A program made the position numbers and the translations under genes. Shown here piece by piece: positions 1 to 7,595 of a stretch of DNA of 64,000 bases. Each line of letters starts with the position of its first letter. Within the stretch, counting starts at the first letter, position 1. The notes below the pieces were generated by a model, which was not told the origin of the DNA, did not search any database, and saw only the letters and a list, made by a program, of their open reading frames with translations. This DNA is from Nocardia jinanensis (GTDB lineage: Bacteria; Actinomycetota; Actinomycetes; Mycobacteriales; Mycobacteriaceae), in NCBI RefSeq assembly GCF_014645735.1, contig NZ_BMMH01000020.1, positions 21,683 to 85,682 on the forward strand, read 5' to 3'.

Positions 1-2
1 TC

Positions 3-662
3 ACCACCGCTGGGCGGATCAAATCGGTGGATGCCGATGGAGTGCTGACCTACGGTCAGGACCTCACGGTGGAGTACGGGACACGCAACGCCGACGGGAG
101 CATGCAGGTGCTCGGGTCGGTGACACCGCTCGATATCGGCCCGAATCCTTCGTGGCGCAATCTGCGGGTGCCCCTGGACCAGCTGCCCCGGGAGGCGAAC
201 GCGGTCCGCCTGGTGGCGGTGGACAACGACATCACCGCCCGGCAGTGGCTGGCGGTCACGCCGCCGCGTCTGCCGCGTCTGGCCACGCTGGACTCCGTTG
301 TGGGACACACCGACCCGGTCCTGCTGGACTGGCACGTCGGCCTGGCCTTCGCCTGCCAGCGGCCGTTCGATCACAGTCACGGGATCGCGGAGGTGCCACG
401 CTGGCGGATCCTGCCCGACCGGGTCGGCTCCGATGCCTCCAATGCGTGGCAGGACCATATCGGGGGCGGTCCTCTCGGCTGGACGGAGTTGCTGCTGGAG
501 GCCGATTCGATCGCGACCTATCTGTCCGACGACTGGGCCCGGGACTGGGGTTCGCTCGAACGTTTCACCCCGTATCGCCCCGACGCCGGACCGGCCGAAC
601 TGACCGTTACCGAGGAGGATCGGGGCGGTGCGAGCACCGACGATCCGATCCGCGTGAGCTGA
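3..662 (+). CDS. arabinosyltransferase (EmbA/B/C family), C-terminal part
   Basis: This is the 3' end of an Emb-type arabinosyltransferase, which uses decaprenyl-phospho-arabinose to build the arabinan of arabinogalactan or lipoarabinomannan at the outer face of the membrane. The frame is open from the window edge and ends at TGA 660-662, so about 219 residues of a protein normally near 1,080 residues are visible. The part seen is the soluble C-terminal carbohydrate-binding domain. Family hallmarks are GHTDPVLLDWHVGLAFACQR, PRWRILPDR, GGGPLGWTELLL and DDWARDWGSLERF. The last resembles the YLKDDWYRDWGSLQR stretch of mycobacterial EmbB as I recall it. The catalytic membrane domain lies outside the window, so EmbA, EmbB and EmbC cannot be told apart here. 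GTG 27 is an internal codon, not the start. Confidence 0.93.
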   Translation, partial: TTAGRIKSVDADGVLTYGQDLTVEYGTRNADGSMQVLGSVTPLDIGPNPSWRNLRVPLDQLPREANAVRLVAVDNDITARQWLAVTPPRLPRLATLDSVVGHTDPVLLDWHVGLAFACQRPFDHSHGIAEVPRWRILPDRVGSDASNAWQDHIGGGPLGWTELLLEADSIATYLSDDWARDWGSLERFTPYRPDAGPAELTVTEEDRGGASTDDPIRVS

Positions 663-771
663 ACGGGGTTGTGCTACATCGAGACTCGTCTATCAAGTGG
701 GATGGCTCACATGTGGGTTTATTTCCATGAGAGGGAACTGCCGAACGGATGACGAACGGCGGCACGGCCCG

Positions 772-777
772 TACGCT
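772..777 (+). promoter_or_regulatory. -10 box (TACGCT), leaderless start
   Basis: TACGCT is followed after seven bases by ATG 785. This is the TANNNT-N6-8-RTG arrangement of actinobacterial leaderless genes and it decides the start of the small gene downstream. Confidence 0.55.
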
Positions 778-784
778 GGTTCGC

Positions 785-946
785 ATGACTTCGGCCTTCG
801 ACGATATGGAACTGCGCGATCTCGTCGGTCTGCTCACCGATGAGGAGCAAAAGGAACTACGACCCTCGGTATTACGCGTCCTCGGGCGCTTGCCGTCTCA
901 GGAGGTGCTGCGCCGCGAACTGGGCCAGCGAATGACACGCGTGTGA
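785..946 (+). CDS. small conserved-type hypothetical protein, 53 aa
   Basis: This short acidic, Leu-rich protein is predicted to be helical. It reads MTSAFDDMELRDLVGLLTDE at the N-terminus and ends RRELGQRMTRV. I do not recognise a family. ATG 785 is preferred over ATG 749 because a -10 box ends seven bases upstream, as in many other genes of this window. It lies between the emb gene and the convergent dprE2 gene and is followed by two strong hairpins. There is no signal peptide or membrane segment. The codon bias is GC-rich at third positions, as in its neighbours, which supports a real gene. Confidence 0.55.
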   Translation: MTSAFDDMELRDLVGLLTDEEQKELRPSVLRVLGRLPSQEVLRRELGQRMTRV

Positions 947-950
947 CAGC

Positions 951-970
951 GGCCACGGAATACCGTGGCC
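951..970 (+). terminator. hairpin after the 53-aa gene
   Basis: The inverted repeat GGCCACGG-AATA-CCGTGGCC lies just after the stop codon at 946. It has no T-tract. It is a plausible transcription end for the plus-strand gene. Confidence 0.5.
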
Positions 971-992
971 CGTTGGAAGTACCGAATACGAC

Positions 993-1035
993 GAGGGCCG
1001 TCGCACACCGGAGAAGATCCGGAAGCGACGGCCCT
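993..1035 (-). terminator. hairpin downstream of dprE2
   Basis: GAGGGCCGTCGC (993-1004) pairs with GCGACGGCCCTC (1024-1035), and an inner CCGGA/TCCGG stem strengthens it. It sits between convergent transcripts, so it can serve both. No T-tract is present. Confidence 0.55.
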
Positions 1036-1111
1036 CGAGCTTTCGCGGTGTGACGGTTCCGCCGGTGCGTCCGCGCGGCGCGGACGCGACCCGGGGAAGC
1101 CGGACCGTGTA

Positions 1112-1891
1112 TCAGACGGGCAGCCGGCGGAAGATCGGCCGCGGGATATGGCGCAGGATCATCATCACGTACCGGAACGCTCCCGGCGCCCAGATGAGTT
1201 CCTTACCCTTCTCCGAGGCGGCGACCGCCAGTGCGGCGACCTCTTCCTTGTCGACCGTCAACGGCGCTTCTTTGGCGCCGGTGGCCTTCCAGTGCTCGAT
1301 CGTGGTGGTGGTGCGCACCTGACCCGGCCGGATGACCAGCACCCGCGCGCCGTGCGGGCGCAGCGCCTCGCCGAGACCGAGGTAGAAACCGTCCAGCCCG
1401 GCCTTGGTGGAGCCGTAGACGAAGTTGGAGCGGCGTACCCGCTCACCGGCCGCCGAGGACATGGCGATGATCCGGCCGAAGCCCTGCGCCTTCATCTTCT
1501 CGCCGATCAGTACGCCCACCGATACCGCGGCGGTGTAGTTGATCTGCGCGATCTGCACCGCTTTGCGCTGGTCCTGCCACAGTTCCTCGGCATTGCCGAG
1601 CAGTCCGAACGCGACGATCGCGACATCGATGTCACCGTCGGCCCAGGCCTGGTCGACCACCTTCGGGTGGCTTTCGGTATCGAGGGCGTCGAAATCGATC
1701 ACATCGACCTGGCTCGCCCCGGCGGCTTTCGTCTGCGCGACGGCGGTATCGCGCAGCGGGTCGTTCGGGAGCGTGGCCAGCACCACTCGGGCCGGGCCCT
1801 TCTTCAGGTACTCCGCGACGATCGCGAGGCCGATTTCCGAGGTCCCGCCGAAAAGCAGAATGGACTGCGGATTGCCTACCGCGTTGATCAC
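1112..1891 (-). CDS. dprE2: decaprenylphosphoryl-2-keto-erythro-pentose reductase DprE2
   Basis: DprE2 is the NADH-dependent half of the epimerase pair that converts decaprenyl-phospho-ribose to decaprenyl-phospho-arabinose, the arabinose donor for Emb enzymes. The 259-residue protein is a short-chain dehydrogenase. It has a GGTSEIG nucleotide motif at residues 15-21, SSAAGERVRR near 145 and the catalytic YGSTK with Tyr159 and Lys163. Its end, RYVMMILRHIPRPIFRRLPV, matches mycobacterial DprE2 as I recall it. The start is GTG 1891, giving VINAVGNPQ, because it overlaps the dprE1 stop in GTGA, which indicates translational coupling. A longer frame reaches 1966 but overlaps dprE1 heavily. Confidence 0.96.
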   Translation of the reverse strand: MINAVGNPQSILLFGGTSEIGLAIVAEYLKKGPARVVLATLPNDPLRDTAVAQTKAAGASQVDVIDFDALDTESHPKVVDQAWADGDIDVAIVAFGLLGNAEELWQDQRKAVQIAQINYTAAVSVGVLIGEKMKAQGFGRIIAMSSAAGERVRRSNFVYGSTKAGLDGFYLGLGEALRPHGARVLVIRPGQVRTTTTIEHWKATGAKEAPLTVDKEEVAALAVAASEKGKELIWAPGAFRYVMMILRHIPRPIFRRLPV

Positions 1892-3369
1892 TGAAGCTCC
1901 AGCCTTCTCGCCATATCGGATATGAAAACGCCTGTCGGGTCGACGCTGCGGCGCACCTTGATCCACTCGTCGATCCGGGGGTACATCTGATGGAAGGCTT
2001 CGGCGGTGGTGCGCGAATCCTTACCGGTGTAGAGCCGCCCGCCGAATTCCAGGACCCGCTTGTCCAGTTCGGTGACGAACTCGTTGAGCCCGGGCGCGAT
2101 CGGGAAGTCGAGGCAGACGTTCCAGCCCGGGATCGGGAAGCTCAGCGGCGCCTGATTGCCCTCGCCGAACAGTTTGAACACATTGAGGAACGAGTAGTGC
2201 CCGCTGGCCTGGATATCGATCAGGATCTGCCGGAACTCCGCAACCGCCTCCGGCGGCACCACGAACTGGTACTGCAGGAACCCTCGCGACCCGTAGGCCC
2301 GGTTCCATTCGCCCAGCATATCGAGCGGATGGTAGAAGGCTGTCAGATCCTGCGGCTTCTGCCGATAGGTCGCGCCCTTGCGGTACCAGATCTCGGTGGC
2401 GAGGGTGAAGGTCTTATTGTTGAGCAGGCCGTTCGGGAAGACATCCGGGAAGGTGAGGAAGGTCTTCCCGGTGAATCCCAGCGGGTTCTTCTGCAGTTTC
2501 TTCGGCAGCTGGTCCAATTTGGCCAGCGAACCGCGTGAGATCACCGCCCGGCCCAGTTTCGGCATCGGGCTGAGCGCGTCGAACCAGGCCGAGCTGTACT
2601 CGTAGTTGTCCTCGGTGCCGTCGCTGTGGAACGCGATGGTCTCGTCGAGGCCCGCGGTCACATCGCCGTCGGCGATGAAGTACGCGGTTTCGGTCGGGGT
2701 CATCTCGATCGTCGCGCGCAGGATGATGCCGGTGAGACCGCAGCCGCCGACCGTGGCCCAGAAGAGCTTGGCGTTCTTCTTCGGGCCGACGGTCTGCACC
2801 TCGCCGTCGGCGGTGAGCAGCTGGATCGAGCGCACATGGTTGCCGAAGCTGCCGGCGCTGTGATGGTTCTTACCGTGGATATCGGAGCCGATGGCGCCGC
2901 CCACGGTCACCTGCCGGGTGCCGGGCAGGACCGGTACCCACAGGCCGAACGGGAGGGCGGCCTTCATCAACTGGTCGAGGGTGACACCCGCGTCGACGTC
3001 CACCAGCCGGGTGTCCTGATCGATGCGGTGGATCTTGTTCAGGGCGGTCATATCGATGACCAGCCCGCCCGCGTTCTGCGCGTTGTCGCCGTAGGATCGG
3101 CCGAGCCCGCGGGCGATCACACCACGCCGCAGATGCTCCGGTTTGCCGTCGTTGTCCTCGGCGACCATGGCGACCGCGCGGGCGATGAGTTCGGGATCAC
3201 TGGTCGAGAGAACCTCGGCGGTGGTGGCCGCTGTGCGGGCCCATCCGGTGAGCGTCCGGGTTCGCGTGGGTAGGGTGAACCCGGGACCAGCGGTATCTGC
3301 GTCGCCGGTCGGCGGGGTCTCGGTACCGGACGCCTGAGTCGAGGTCGGAGCTTTCGTGGACATCGGCAT
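1888..3369 (-). CDS. dprE1: decaprenylphosphoryl-beta-D-ribose 2'-oxidase DprE1
   Basis: DprE1 is the FAD-containing oxidase that makes the 2'-keto intermediate used by DprE2. It acts in the periplasm-facing cell-wall pathway and is a known drug target in mycobacteria. The 493-residue protein has a VAO-type FAD domain with RGLGRSYGDNAQN and LPGTRQVTVGGAIGSDIHGK, and a C-terminal substrate domain with SFLNVFKLFGEGNQAPLSFP. Cys419 in GWNVCLDFPI aligns with Mycobacterium tuberculosis Cys387 because both lie 75 residues from the C-terminus. The N-terminus is about 30 residues longer than the mycobacterial protein, Thr/Pro-rich and probably disordered. ATG 3369 and ATG 3363 are both possible; a TAGCCT box eight bases before 3363 favours the latter. 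Confidence 0.96.
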   Translation of the reverse strand: MPMSTKAPTSTQASGTETPPTGDADTAGPGFTLPTRTRTLTGWARTAATTAEVLSTSDPELIARAVAMVAEDNDGKPEHLRRGVIARGLGRSYGDNAQNAGGLVIDMTALNKIHRIDQDTRLVDVDAGVTLDQLMKAALPFGLWVPVLPGTRQVTVGGAIGSDIHGKNHHSAGSFGNHVRSIQLLTADGEVQTVGPKKNAKLFWATVGGCGLTGIILRATIEMTPTETAYFIADGDVTAGLDETIAFHSDGTEDNYEYSSAWFDALSPMPKLGRAVISRGSLAKLDQLPKKLQKNPLGFTGKTFLTFPDVFPNGLLNNKTFTLATEIWYRKGATYRQKPQDLTAFYHPLDMLGEWNRAYGSRGFLQYQFVVPPEAVAEFRQILIDIQASGHYSFLNVFKLFGEGNQAPLSFPIPGWNVCLDFPIAPGLNEFVTELDKRVLEFGGRLYTGKDSRTTAEAFHQMYPRIDEWIKVRRSVDPTGVFISDMARRLELQ

Positions 3370-3371
3370 AG

Positions 3372-3377
3372 AGGCTA
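3372..3377 (-). promoter_or_regulatory. -10 box (TAGCCT) for dprE1-dprE2
   Basis: TAGCCT on the minus strand is followed by eight bases and then ATG 3363. A leaderless dprE1 message starting there is plausible. No convincing -35 box was found. Confidence 0.4.
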
Positions 3378-3393
3378 CAGGCTGTGTTTGTTT

Positions 3394-3506
3394 GCGTCGC
3401 CTTCGGCGCCGCGGGGTCGGGCCCTATTAACCCCGGTTCTTCACTCCTTCGCTCAGTCGCTGCGCTCCTTCGCTTCGTCGCTCCAGAACCGGGGCGGGCC
3501 CGACCA
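3394..3506 (+). repeat. dispersed hairpin element, copy A
   Basis: CCCCGGTTCT (3431-3440) and AGAACCGGGG (3485-3494) form a perfect inverted repeat. They enclose a block with CTCCTTCGCTCAGTCGCTGCGC. GGGCCC sits just outside each arm (3419-3424 and 3496-3501). Nearly the same sequence lies in reverse orientation at 61505-61612 and a degenerate copy at 59605-59705. It occupies the divergent gap between dprE1 and gtrA. Confidence 0.85.
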
Positions 3507-3733
3507 TGGAGGTCGGCCATCCGGAATGGTGGAACGTGAAGGTGTGCCTCGGTCGGTGTGGGTAGGTTGACGACTCTGTGGGTGCTCGGTGGTCGCGGAT
3601 CTCTGGGCGGTCGGCTACACGTGATCGGTCGCTTCGGAACCGGGGCGGGCCCCGACCACGAAGGGGGACCAATTCTCGGGTTGTGAGCTACCCGCGGGCC
3701 CATAGGTGGCTCTGGACAAGTACATTTCCGTCG
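3507..3733. other. rest of the dprE1-gtrA intergenic region
   Basis: No gene is supported here. A second copy of the element end (GAACCGGGGCGGGCCC) occurs near 3637-3652, about 150 bases after the first. The gtrA -10 box lies at its right edge. Confidence 0.6.
3721..3726 (+). promoter_or_regulatory. -10 box (TACATT) for gtrA
   Basis: TACATT is followed by seven bases and GTG 3734, which fits a leaderless transcript and fixes the start. Confidence 0.5.
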
Positions 3734-4264
3734 GTGGGCTCAGAAAGCAACGCAGTAAGCCGGAGCGCCCGGGTGGCGCCGGATGGCGCCGGGGAAGTTT
3801 CCGTCTCGCCCGAGGAGCCGGTCGCGGTGTCCGAGCGGGAGAATCCGGGGGATCCCGGGCCGGAGAGCGCGCAGATCGGTCTGGTGACACAGCTGGTGCG
3901 GTTCGCCGTCACCGGCGCGCTGTCGGCCGTGGTCGACTTCGGGCTGTATGTGCTGCTGCTCGAAGCGGTGGGCCTGCCGGTGAACCCGGCCAAAGCGATC
4001 GGTTTCATCGCCGGCACCACGACGGCCTACCTGATCAACCGCCGCTGGACCTTCAACGCGGAGCCGAGCCGGACCAGGTTCATCGCGGTGGTGATCCTCT
4101 ACGCGCTGACCTTCTGCGTGCAGGTCGGTATCAATTGGATCTTCTACCACGCCTTCGACGAGGGCGTGTGGTGGCGCGTCCCGCTGGCCTATGTCATCGC
4201 CCAGGGCACGGCCACGGTGATCAACTTCGTGGTCCAGCGCCTGGTCATCTTCCGTATCCGTTAG
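3734..4264 (+). CDS. GtrA-family membrane protein
   Basis: GtrA proteins are small four-helix membrane proteins associated with polyprenyl-phosphate sugar translocation or glycosyltransferase recruitment. The M. tuberculosis homologue Rv3789 sits next to dprE1, as here. The 176-residue product has a disordered Ser/Glu/Pro-rich first 50 residues. The GtrA domain then follows to the end, with membrane segments near residues 58-80, 88-105, 115-135 and 145-165. The family motif NRRWTF lies after the second helix. GTG 3734 was chosen because of the -10 box seven bases upstream. It is divergent from dprE1 and ends at a strong bidirectional hairpin. A role in decaprenyl-phospho-arabinose handling is inferred from context. 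Confidence 0.85.
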   Translation: MGSESNAVSRSARVAPDGAGEVSVSPEEPVAVSERENPGDPGPESAQIGLVTQLVRFAVTGALSAVVDFGLYVLLLEAVGLPVNPAKAIGFIAGTTTAYLINRRWTFNAEPSRTRFIAVVILYALTFCVQVGINWIFYHAFDEGVWWRVPLAYVIAQGTATVINFVVQRLVIFRIR

Positions 4265-4278
4265 TTCCGCACACCGCA

Positions 4279-4312
4279 GAGCCCCGGCCGTCCAGCAGGA
4301 CGACCGGGGCTC
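4279..4312. terminator. bidirectional hairpin terminator
   Basis: GAGCCCCGGCCGTCC and GGACGACCGGGGCTC form a 15-bp stem (one mismatch) around an AGCA loop, between gtrA and the convergent gene ending at 4361. Confidence 0.75.
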
Positions 4313-4360
4313 ACTGCTGTGGGGGTTCTTCGGATGCCGCGGATGATCGCGGCAGGTACC

Positions 4361-4852
4361 TCAGGCGCAGGCGACGCTGGTCAGCCGGTGCGGGCGCCGC
4401 GCGCATACGGAACGTACCGCCGCGCCGATCGCGACCACCGGGGGGATCCAGCGGGCTTCTTCCGGGCCGACACCCCAGCTGGCCGAACCGGCCGAGAGGT
4501 GGGTGGGCGGCAGCGGGATGCCGTCGCCGTCGGTGTGCACGACCGCGCCGGCCTGCCGCAGCGCCTCGATCGCACGCGGGGCCTTGCGCATCCCGGTGAC
4601 GAGGTGGATCTCCCGACGCTCGGCGCCCGGGATCTCGATCACCGGACCGGTCAGGTTGTTCGCGCGCATGTAGCGGCGGACCGACGCGGCCAACTCCCCG
4701 GTGACCTCGACGGCGGACAGGTCTTCGTCGGTGATCAGGCACAGACCGTTGGTCGTTTCGGCGACCGTCCAGCCACGCTGGGCGTAATCCCGCGCGGCAG
4801 CGGACTTTGCGGCCGCCGAGACGGAAGTCGGAAACGTCGTACGCACTGTCAT
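4361..4852 (-). CDS. hypothetical protein, possible primase/polymerase N-terminal-like fold
   Basis: This 163-residue soluble protein begins MTVRTTFPTSVSAAAKSAAA and contains GLCLITDEDL, a helix with RRYMRANN, and VVHTDGDGIPLPPTHL followed by SWGVGPEEARWIPPVVAI. The last block recalls a stretch seen in actinobacterial bifunctional primase/polymerase N-terminal domains. The resemblance is from memory and weak, and no catalytic acidic cluster is clear, so a function is not assigned. ATG 4852 is chosen because GGGGA lies six bases upstream. ATG 4858 and ATG 4888 are alternatives. It is transcribed alone, convergent with gtrA and divergent from the DUF4282 gene. Confidence 0.6.
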   Translation of the reverse strand: MTVRTTFPTSVSAAAKSAAARDYAQRGWTVAETTNGLCLITDEDLSAVEVTGELAASVRRYMRANNLTGPVIEIPGAERREIHLVTGMRKAPRAIEALRQAGAVVHTDGDGIPLPPTHLSAGSASWGVGPEEARWIPPVVAIGAAVRSVCARRPHRLTSVACA

Positions 4853-5050
4853 CTCCATTCCCCGGTATAGATAAGCTCCGGCTTTCATGGGTCGTATCGG
4901 TGCCGGGTGCCCGGGGCGTTACGCCGTTCCAGCGATTTTTTTCGACTGTCGGCTTCCTCTCATTTGTGGCAGCAGTCGACATCCACTGGTACTGGACGAT
5001 CGTCGGGATCCTGGTTGGCTTCGCGCGCGGAATCCGGGGAGGATTCCGTT

Positions 5051-5707
5051 ATGGCCAGCGAGGCAGCGGACGAATCCCCGAGAACCGGTCCGGCGGCGGC
5101 CGGAGCACCTGAGCCGGCGGTTTCTCCCGCACCGGCCGGTAGTGCCGGAGTAAGACCGCCGGAGCAGGACGATACTGCGGAATCGCCGGGTCGGCGAATC
5201 AGGCGGAAACTCAGCTGGCGCGCGGAAGCGGCGCGACGCTTCGCCGACGCGGCCGCGGCCGAGGAGGCGGAATCCCGCCCGGAACCGGGTGACCGGGCCG
5301 AAGCGGTCCGGTACTGGGGCGCCGACGCGGTGCGCGGACTGCTGGATGTGCAGTTCCGCCGTCCGGCGACCAGGACGCTGTTACCGCTGGTCTATCTGCT
5401 CGGACTGGTGTTCGCGGTGGCCGCTCCGGTGGTGGTCACCGTCCTCGCGTGGCGGGTATCCGCGCTGCTCGGCGTGGTCGCGGCGCTGCTGGCGATACCG
5501 TTCGCGCTGACGATCGCCGCGGCGGTCCGTCTGTTCCTGGAGTTCCTGGTGAACGCCTCCAGGCTCGCGACCCGGGTGGAGCACATCAGTGACCTCGCCG
5601 ATGATCTGTTCCAGGTGCTGTCGGAGGTCGCCGAACCGGTGAACCAGTTGTCCGAGGATGTACGGGCGGTGCAGTTCTGGCGTTTCCGCCGCGGACCCCG
5701 CAAATAG
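5051..5707 (+). CDS. DUF4282-domain membrane protein
   Basis: The 218-residue protein has a disordered, charged N-terminal half rich in Pro, Glu and Arg. A C-terminal membrane domain follows, with two hydrophobic segments near residues 118-140 and 142-162. It then continues with FLEFLVNASRLATRVEHISD, an amphipathic tail typical of DUF4282 proteins. The function of the family is unknown. ATG 5051 has a good ribosome site, GGGGAGGA, seven to eight bases upstream. An open frame upstream to 4907 lacks such a site. The gene stands alone between a divergent hypothetical gene and the convergent rmlC. Confidence 0.75.
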   Translation: MASEAADESPRTGPAAAGAPEPAVSPAPAGSAGVRPPEQDDTAESPGRRIRRKLSWRAEAARRFADAAAAEEAESRPEPGDRAEAVRYWGADAVRGLLDVQFRRPATRTLLPLVYLLGLVFAVAAPVVVTVLAWRVSALLGVVAALLAIPFALTIAAAVRLFLEFLVNASRLATRVEHISDLADDLFQVLSEVAEPVNQLSEDVRAVQFWRFRRGPRK

Positions 5708-5826
5708 CCGAGCGGGCTGTGGCGAATCGCTCAGCGGTTGCGCGCCCGTATAACTCGGTGGCCGCGATCCGGATCACTCGGCGGGTGTACGGCCGAAGCC
5801 TTCGACTGCCCGGCACCCGTGTCGTT

Positions 5827-6381
5827 TCAGCTGCCGCGCAGCCGCGGGGCAGCGGCGTCCTTGGCGGAACGTAGATAGGTGAGCCGCCGCCCGTCGCGTC
5901 CGGTCTCCGGCCACTCGATCGCCAGATCCGGATCGAAGGCGTCCATATCGTGGTCGTGTTCGGGGCTGTACTCGAGGGAGCACAGATAAGTGAGGACCGA
6001 ATCGTCCTGCAGGGAGAGCACTGCGTGCCCGAGTCCCTCGGACAGGAAGACCGAGCGGCGATAGATATCGTCCAGTACCACGCTGTCCCAGCGGCCGAAG
6101 GTGGGCGAATCAGCCCGCAGGTCGATCACGACGTCGAGGAACGCGCCGCGCCCACAGGTCACGTATTTGGCCTGCCCCGGTGGATCGTCGGTGTAGTGGA
6201 TGCCGCGCAGCACTCCGGCGGCGGAGACAGAGGTGTTGACCTGGAGCAGATCGAAGGACCGGCCGGTGGCCTTCTCGAACTCCGAGGCCCGGAAGGTCTC
6301 GGCGAAGGCGCCCCGATCGTCGCCGTGGATCTTCGGAGTGAAAACCCAGGCGCCGGGGACCGACATCTCACTGATCCGCAT
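5827..6381 (-). CDS. rmlC: dTDP-4-dehydrorhamnose 3,5-epimerase RmlC
   Basis: RmlC epimerises dTDP-4-keto-6-deoxyglucose at C3 and C5 in the synthesis of dTDP-L-rhamnose. That sugar nucleotide supplies the rhamnose of the linker joining arabinogalactan to peptidoglycan. The 184-residue length is usual. The cupin-fold protein shows HGDDRGAFAETF near residue 19, the catalytic His62 in VLRGIHY, QAKYVTCGRGAFLDVVIDLR and FLSEGLGHAVLSL. It follows rmlA after only eight bases, so the two form an operon. The third gene, rmlB, is about 5.5 kb away on the other strand, and rmlD is not in the window. Confidence 0.95.
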   Translation of the reverse strand: MRISEMSVPGAWVFTPKIHGDDRGAFAETFRASEFEKATGRSFDLLQVNTSVSAAGVLRGIHYTDDPPGQAKYVTCGRGAFLDVVIDLRADSPTFGRWDSVVLDDIYRRSVFLSEGLGHAVLSLQDDSVLTYLCSLEYSPEHDHDMDAFDPDLAIEWPETGRDGRRLTYLRSAKDAAAPRLRGS

Positions 6382-6389
6382 CTACCCAC

Positions 6390-7262
6390 TCACCAACTTC
6401 GTCCGCGCTCGAGCAGATCGAGCAGGTACTTACCGTAACCGGAGCGGGTGAGCGGATCGGCGAGCAGGCACAGTTGCTCGTCGTCGATATAGCCCATCCG
6501 CCACGCGACCTCCTCCGGGACGCCGATCTTCAGGCCCTGCCGCTCCTCGATGGTGCGGACGTAGTTGGCGGCGTCCAGTAGCGAGTCGAAGGTCCCGGTA
6601 TCCAGCCACGCGGTGCCGCGAGCCAGGACGTCGACACTGAGCCTGCCCGCTTCCAGATAGGCCCGGTTGATATCGCTGATCTCGTATTCACCGCGGGCCG
6701 AGGGTCGCAGCCCGCGCGCGATCTCCACCACGTCGTTGTCGTAGAAGTACAGCCCTGGGACCGCGTAGTTGGACCGCGGCTGTTTCGGTTTCTCCTCGAT
6801 GGAAACCGCCTTACCGTGGGCGAATTCGACCACACCGTAGGCGGTGGGATCGGATACCCGGTAGGCGAAGATGGCACCGCCGTCGAGTTCGGCGAACCGG
6901 TGCAGGCTCGTACCGAGACCGGGCCCGTGGAAGATGTTGTCGCCCAGGACCAGTGCGGCGCAATCGCCGCCGATATGGTCGGCACCCAGTACGAACGCCC
7001 GGGCGAGACCATCGGGAACCGGCTGCACGACGTAGTCGATCCTGATGCCGAACTGGGACCCGTCGCCGAGGAGCCGGGCGAACGATTCGGCGTCCTCGGG
7101 CGTGGTGATCACGAGGATGTCCCGGATCCCGGCCAGCATGAGAGTGGACAGCGGATAGTAGACCATCGGTTTGTCGTAGACCGGGACCAGCTGTTTGCTC
7201 ACCCCGCGCGTGATCGGATGCAAACGCGACCCGGTGCCGCCCGCCAGTATGATTCCGCGCAT
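6390..7262 (-). CDS. rmlA: glucose-1-phosphate thymidylyltransferase RmlA
   Basis: RmlA joins dTTP and glucose-1-phosphate to give dTDP-glucose, the first step to dTDP-rhamnose. The 290-residue protein begins MRGIILAGGTGSRLHPIT, the nucleotidyltransferase signature, followed by KQLVPVYDKPMVYYPLSTLM. It carries EEKPKQPRSNYAVPGLYFYD in the sugar-binding part and WLDTGTFDSLLDA near residue 220. All motifs and the length match the RmlA/RfbA family. It is the first gene of rmlA-rmlC. A possible CACACT box eight bases before the start codon hints at a leaderless start, but this is weak. Confidence 0.95.
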   Translation of the reverse strand: MRGIILAGGTGSRLHPITRGVSKQLVPVYDKPMVYYPLSTLMLAGIRDILVITTPEDAESFARLLGDGSQFGIRIDYVVQPVPDGLARAFVLGADHIGGDCAALVLGDNIFHGPGLGTSLHRFAELDGGAIFAYRVSDPTAYGVVEFAHGKAVSIEEKPKQPRSNYAVPGLYFYDNDVVEIARGLRPSARGEYEISDINRAYLEAGRLSVDVLARGTAWLDTGTFDSLLDAANYVRTIEERQGLKIGVPEEVAWRMGYIDDEQLCLLADPLTRSGYGKYLLDLLERGRSW

Positions 7263-7595
7263 ATCCGGTCAGTGTGCCAGCCCGCGTGTGCGCGGCCGCG
7301 TGCGGCGGTGTTCCAGAACCGGTGCGGCGGTCAGGGGGGTACCGGAACCGGCGGCCGCCGCCGGTGATCCGGCTCATGTGGTAAGACCTGGGTACCGTTT
7401 GGTATCCAGCTGCCTGGGTACTCCGGGAAAATGAGGGCGATACAGGGATCCGAAGCAGATCCGTCTCGATATTTTTGTTGAGGATTCGGTCGAGTATCCG
7501 CCCGAATTCCGTGCCGGTACGGCTTCCGTGCGCGGCCGCGATATTGCGCCCTCGAGATCTGATAGGTATGAAATAGGATTGAGAGGGGAGATGCT
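7263..7595. other. 333-bp divergent intergenic region before the ATP-grasp gene
   Basis: No gene is seen. The left part is GC-rich with short palindromes (CCGGAACCGGCGGCC near 7349). The right part, from about 7440, is AT-richer than the surroundings and holds the promoter described at 7544-7572. Confidence 0.6.
7544..7572 (+). promoter_or_regulatory. sigma-A-like promoter for the ATP-grasp/papain-like unit
   Basis: TTGCGC (7544-7549) and TATGAA (7567-7572) are separated by exactly 17 bases. Transcription would begin near 7579, just upstream of the ribosome site GAGAGGGGAG. Confidence 0.5.

Noticed and set aside
3394..3506. Insertion sequence at the hairpin element
   Set aside because: No transposase frame and no larger terminal repeats; it is too short to be autonomous.
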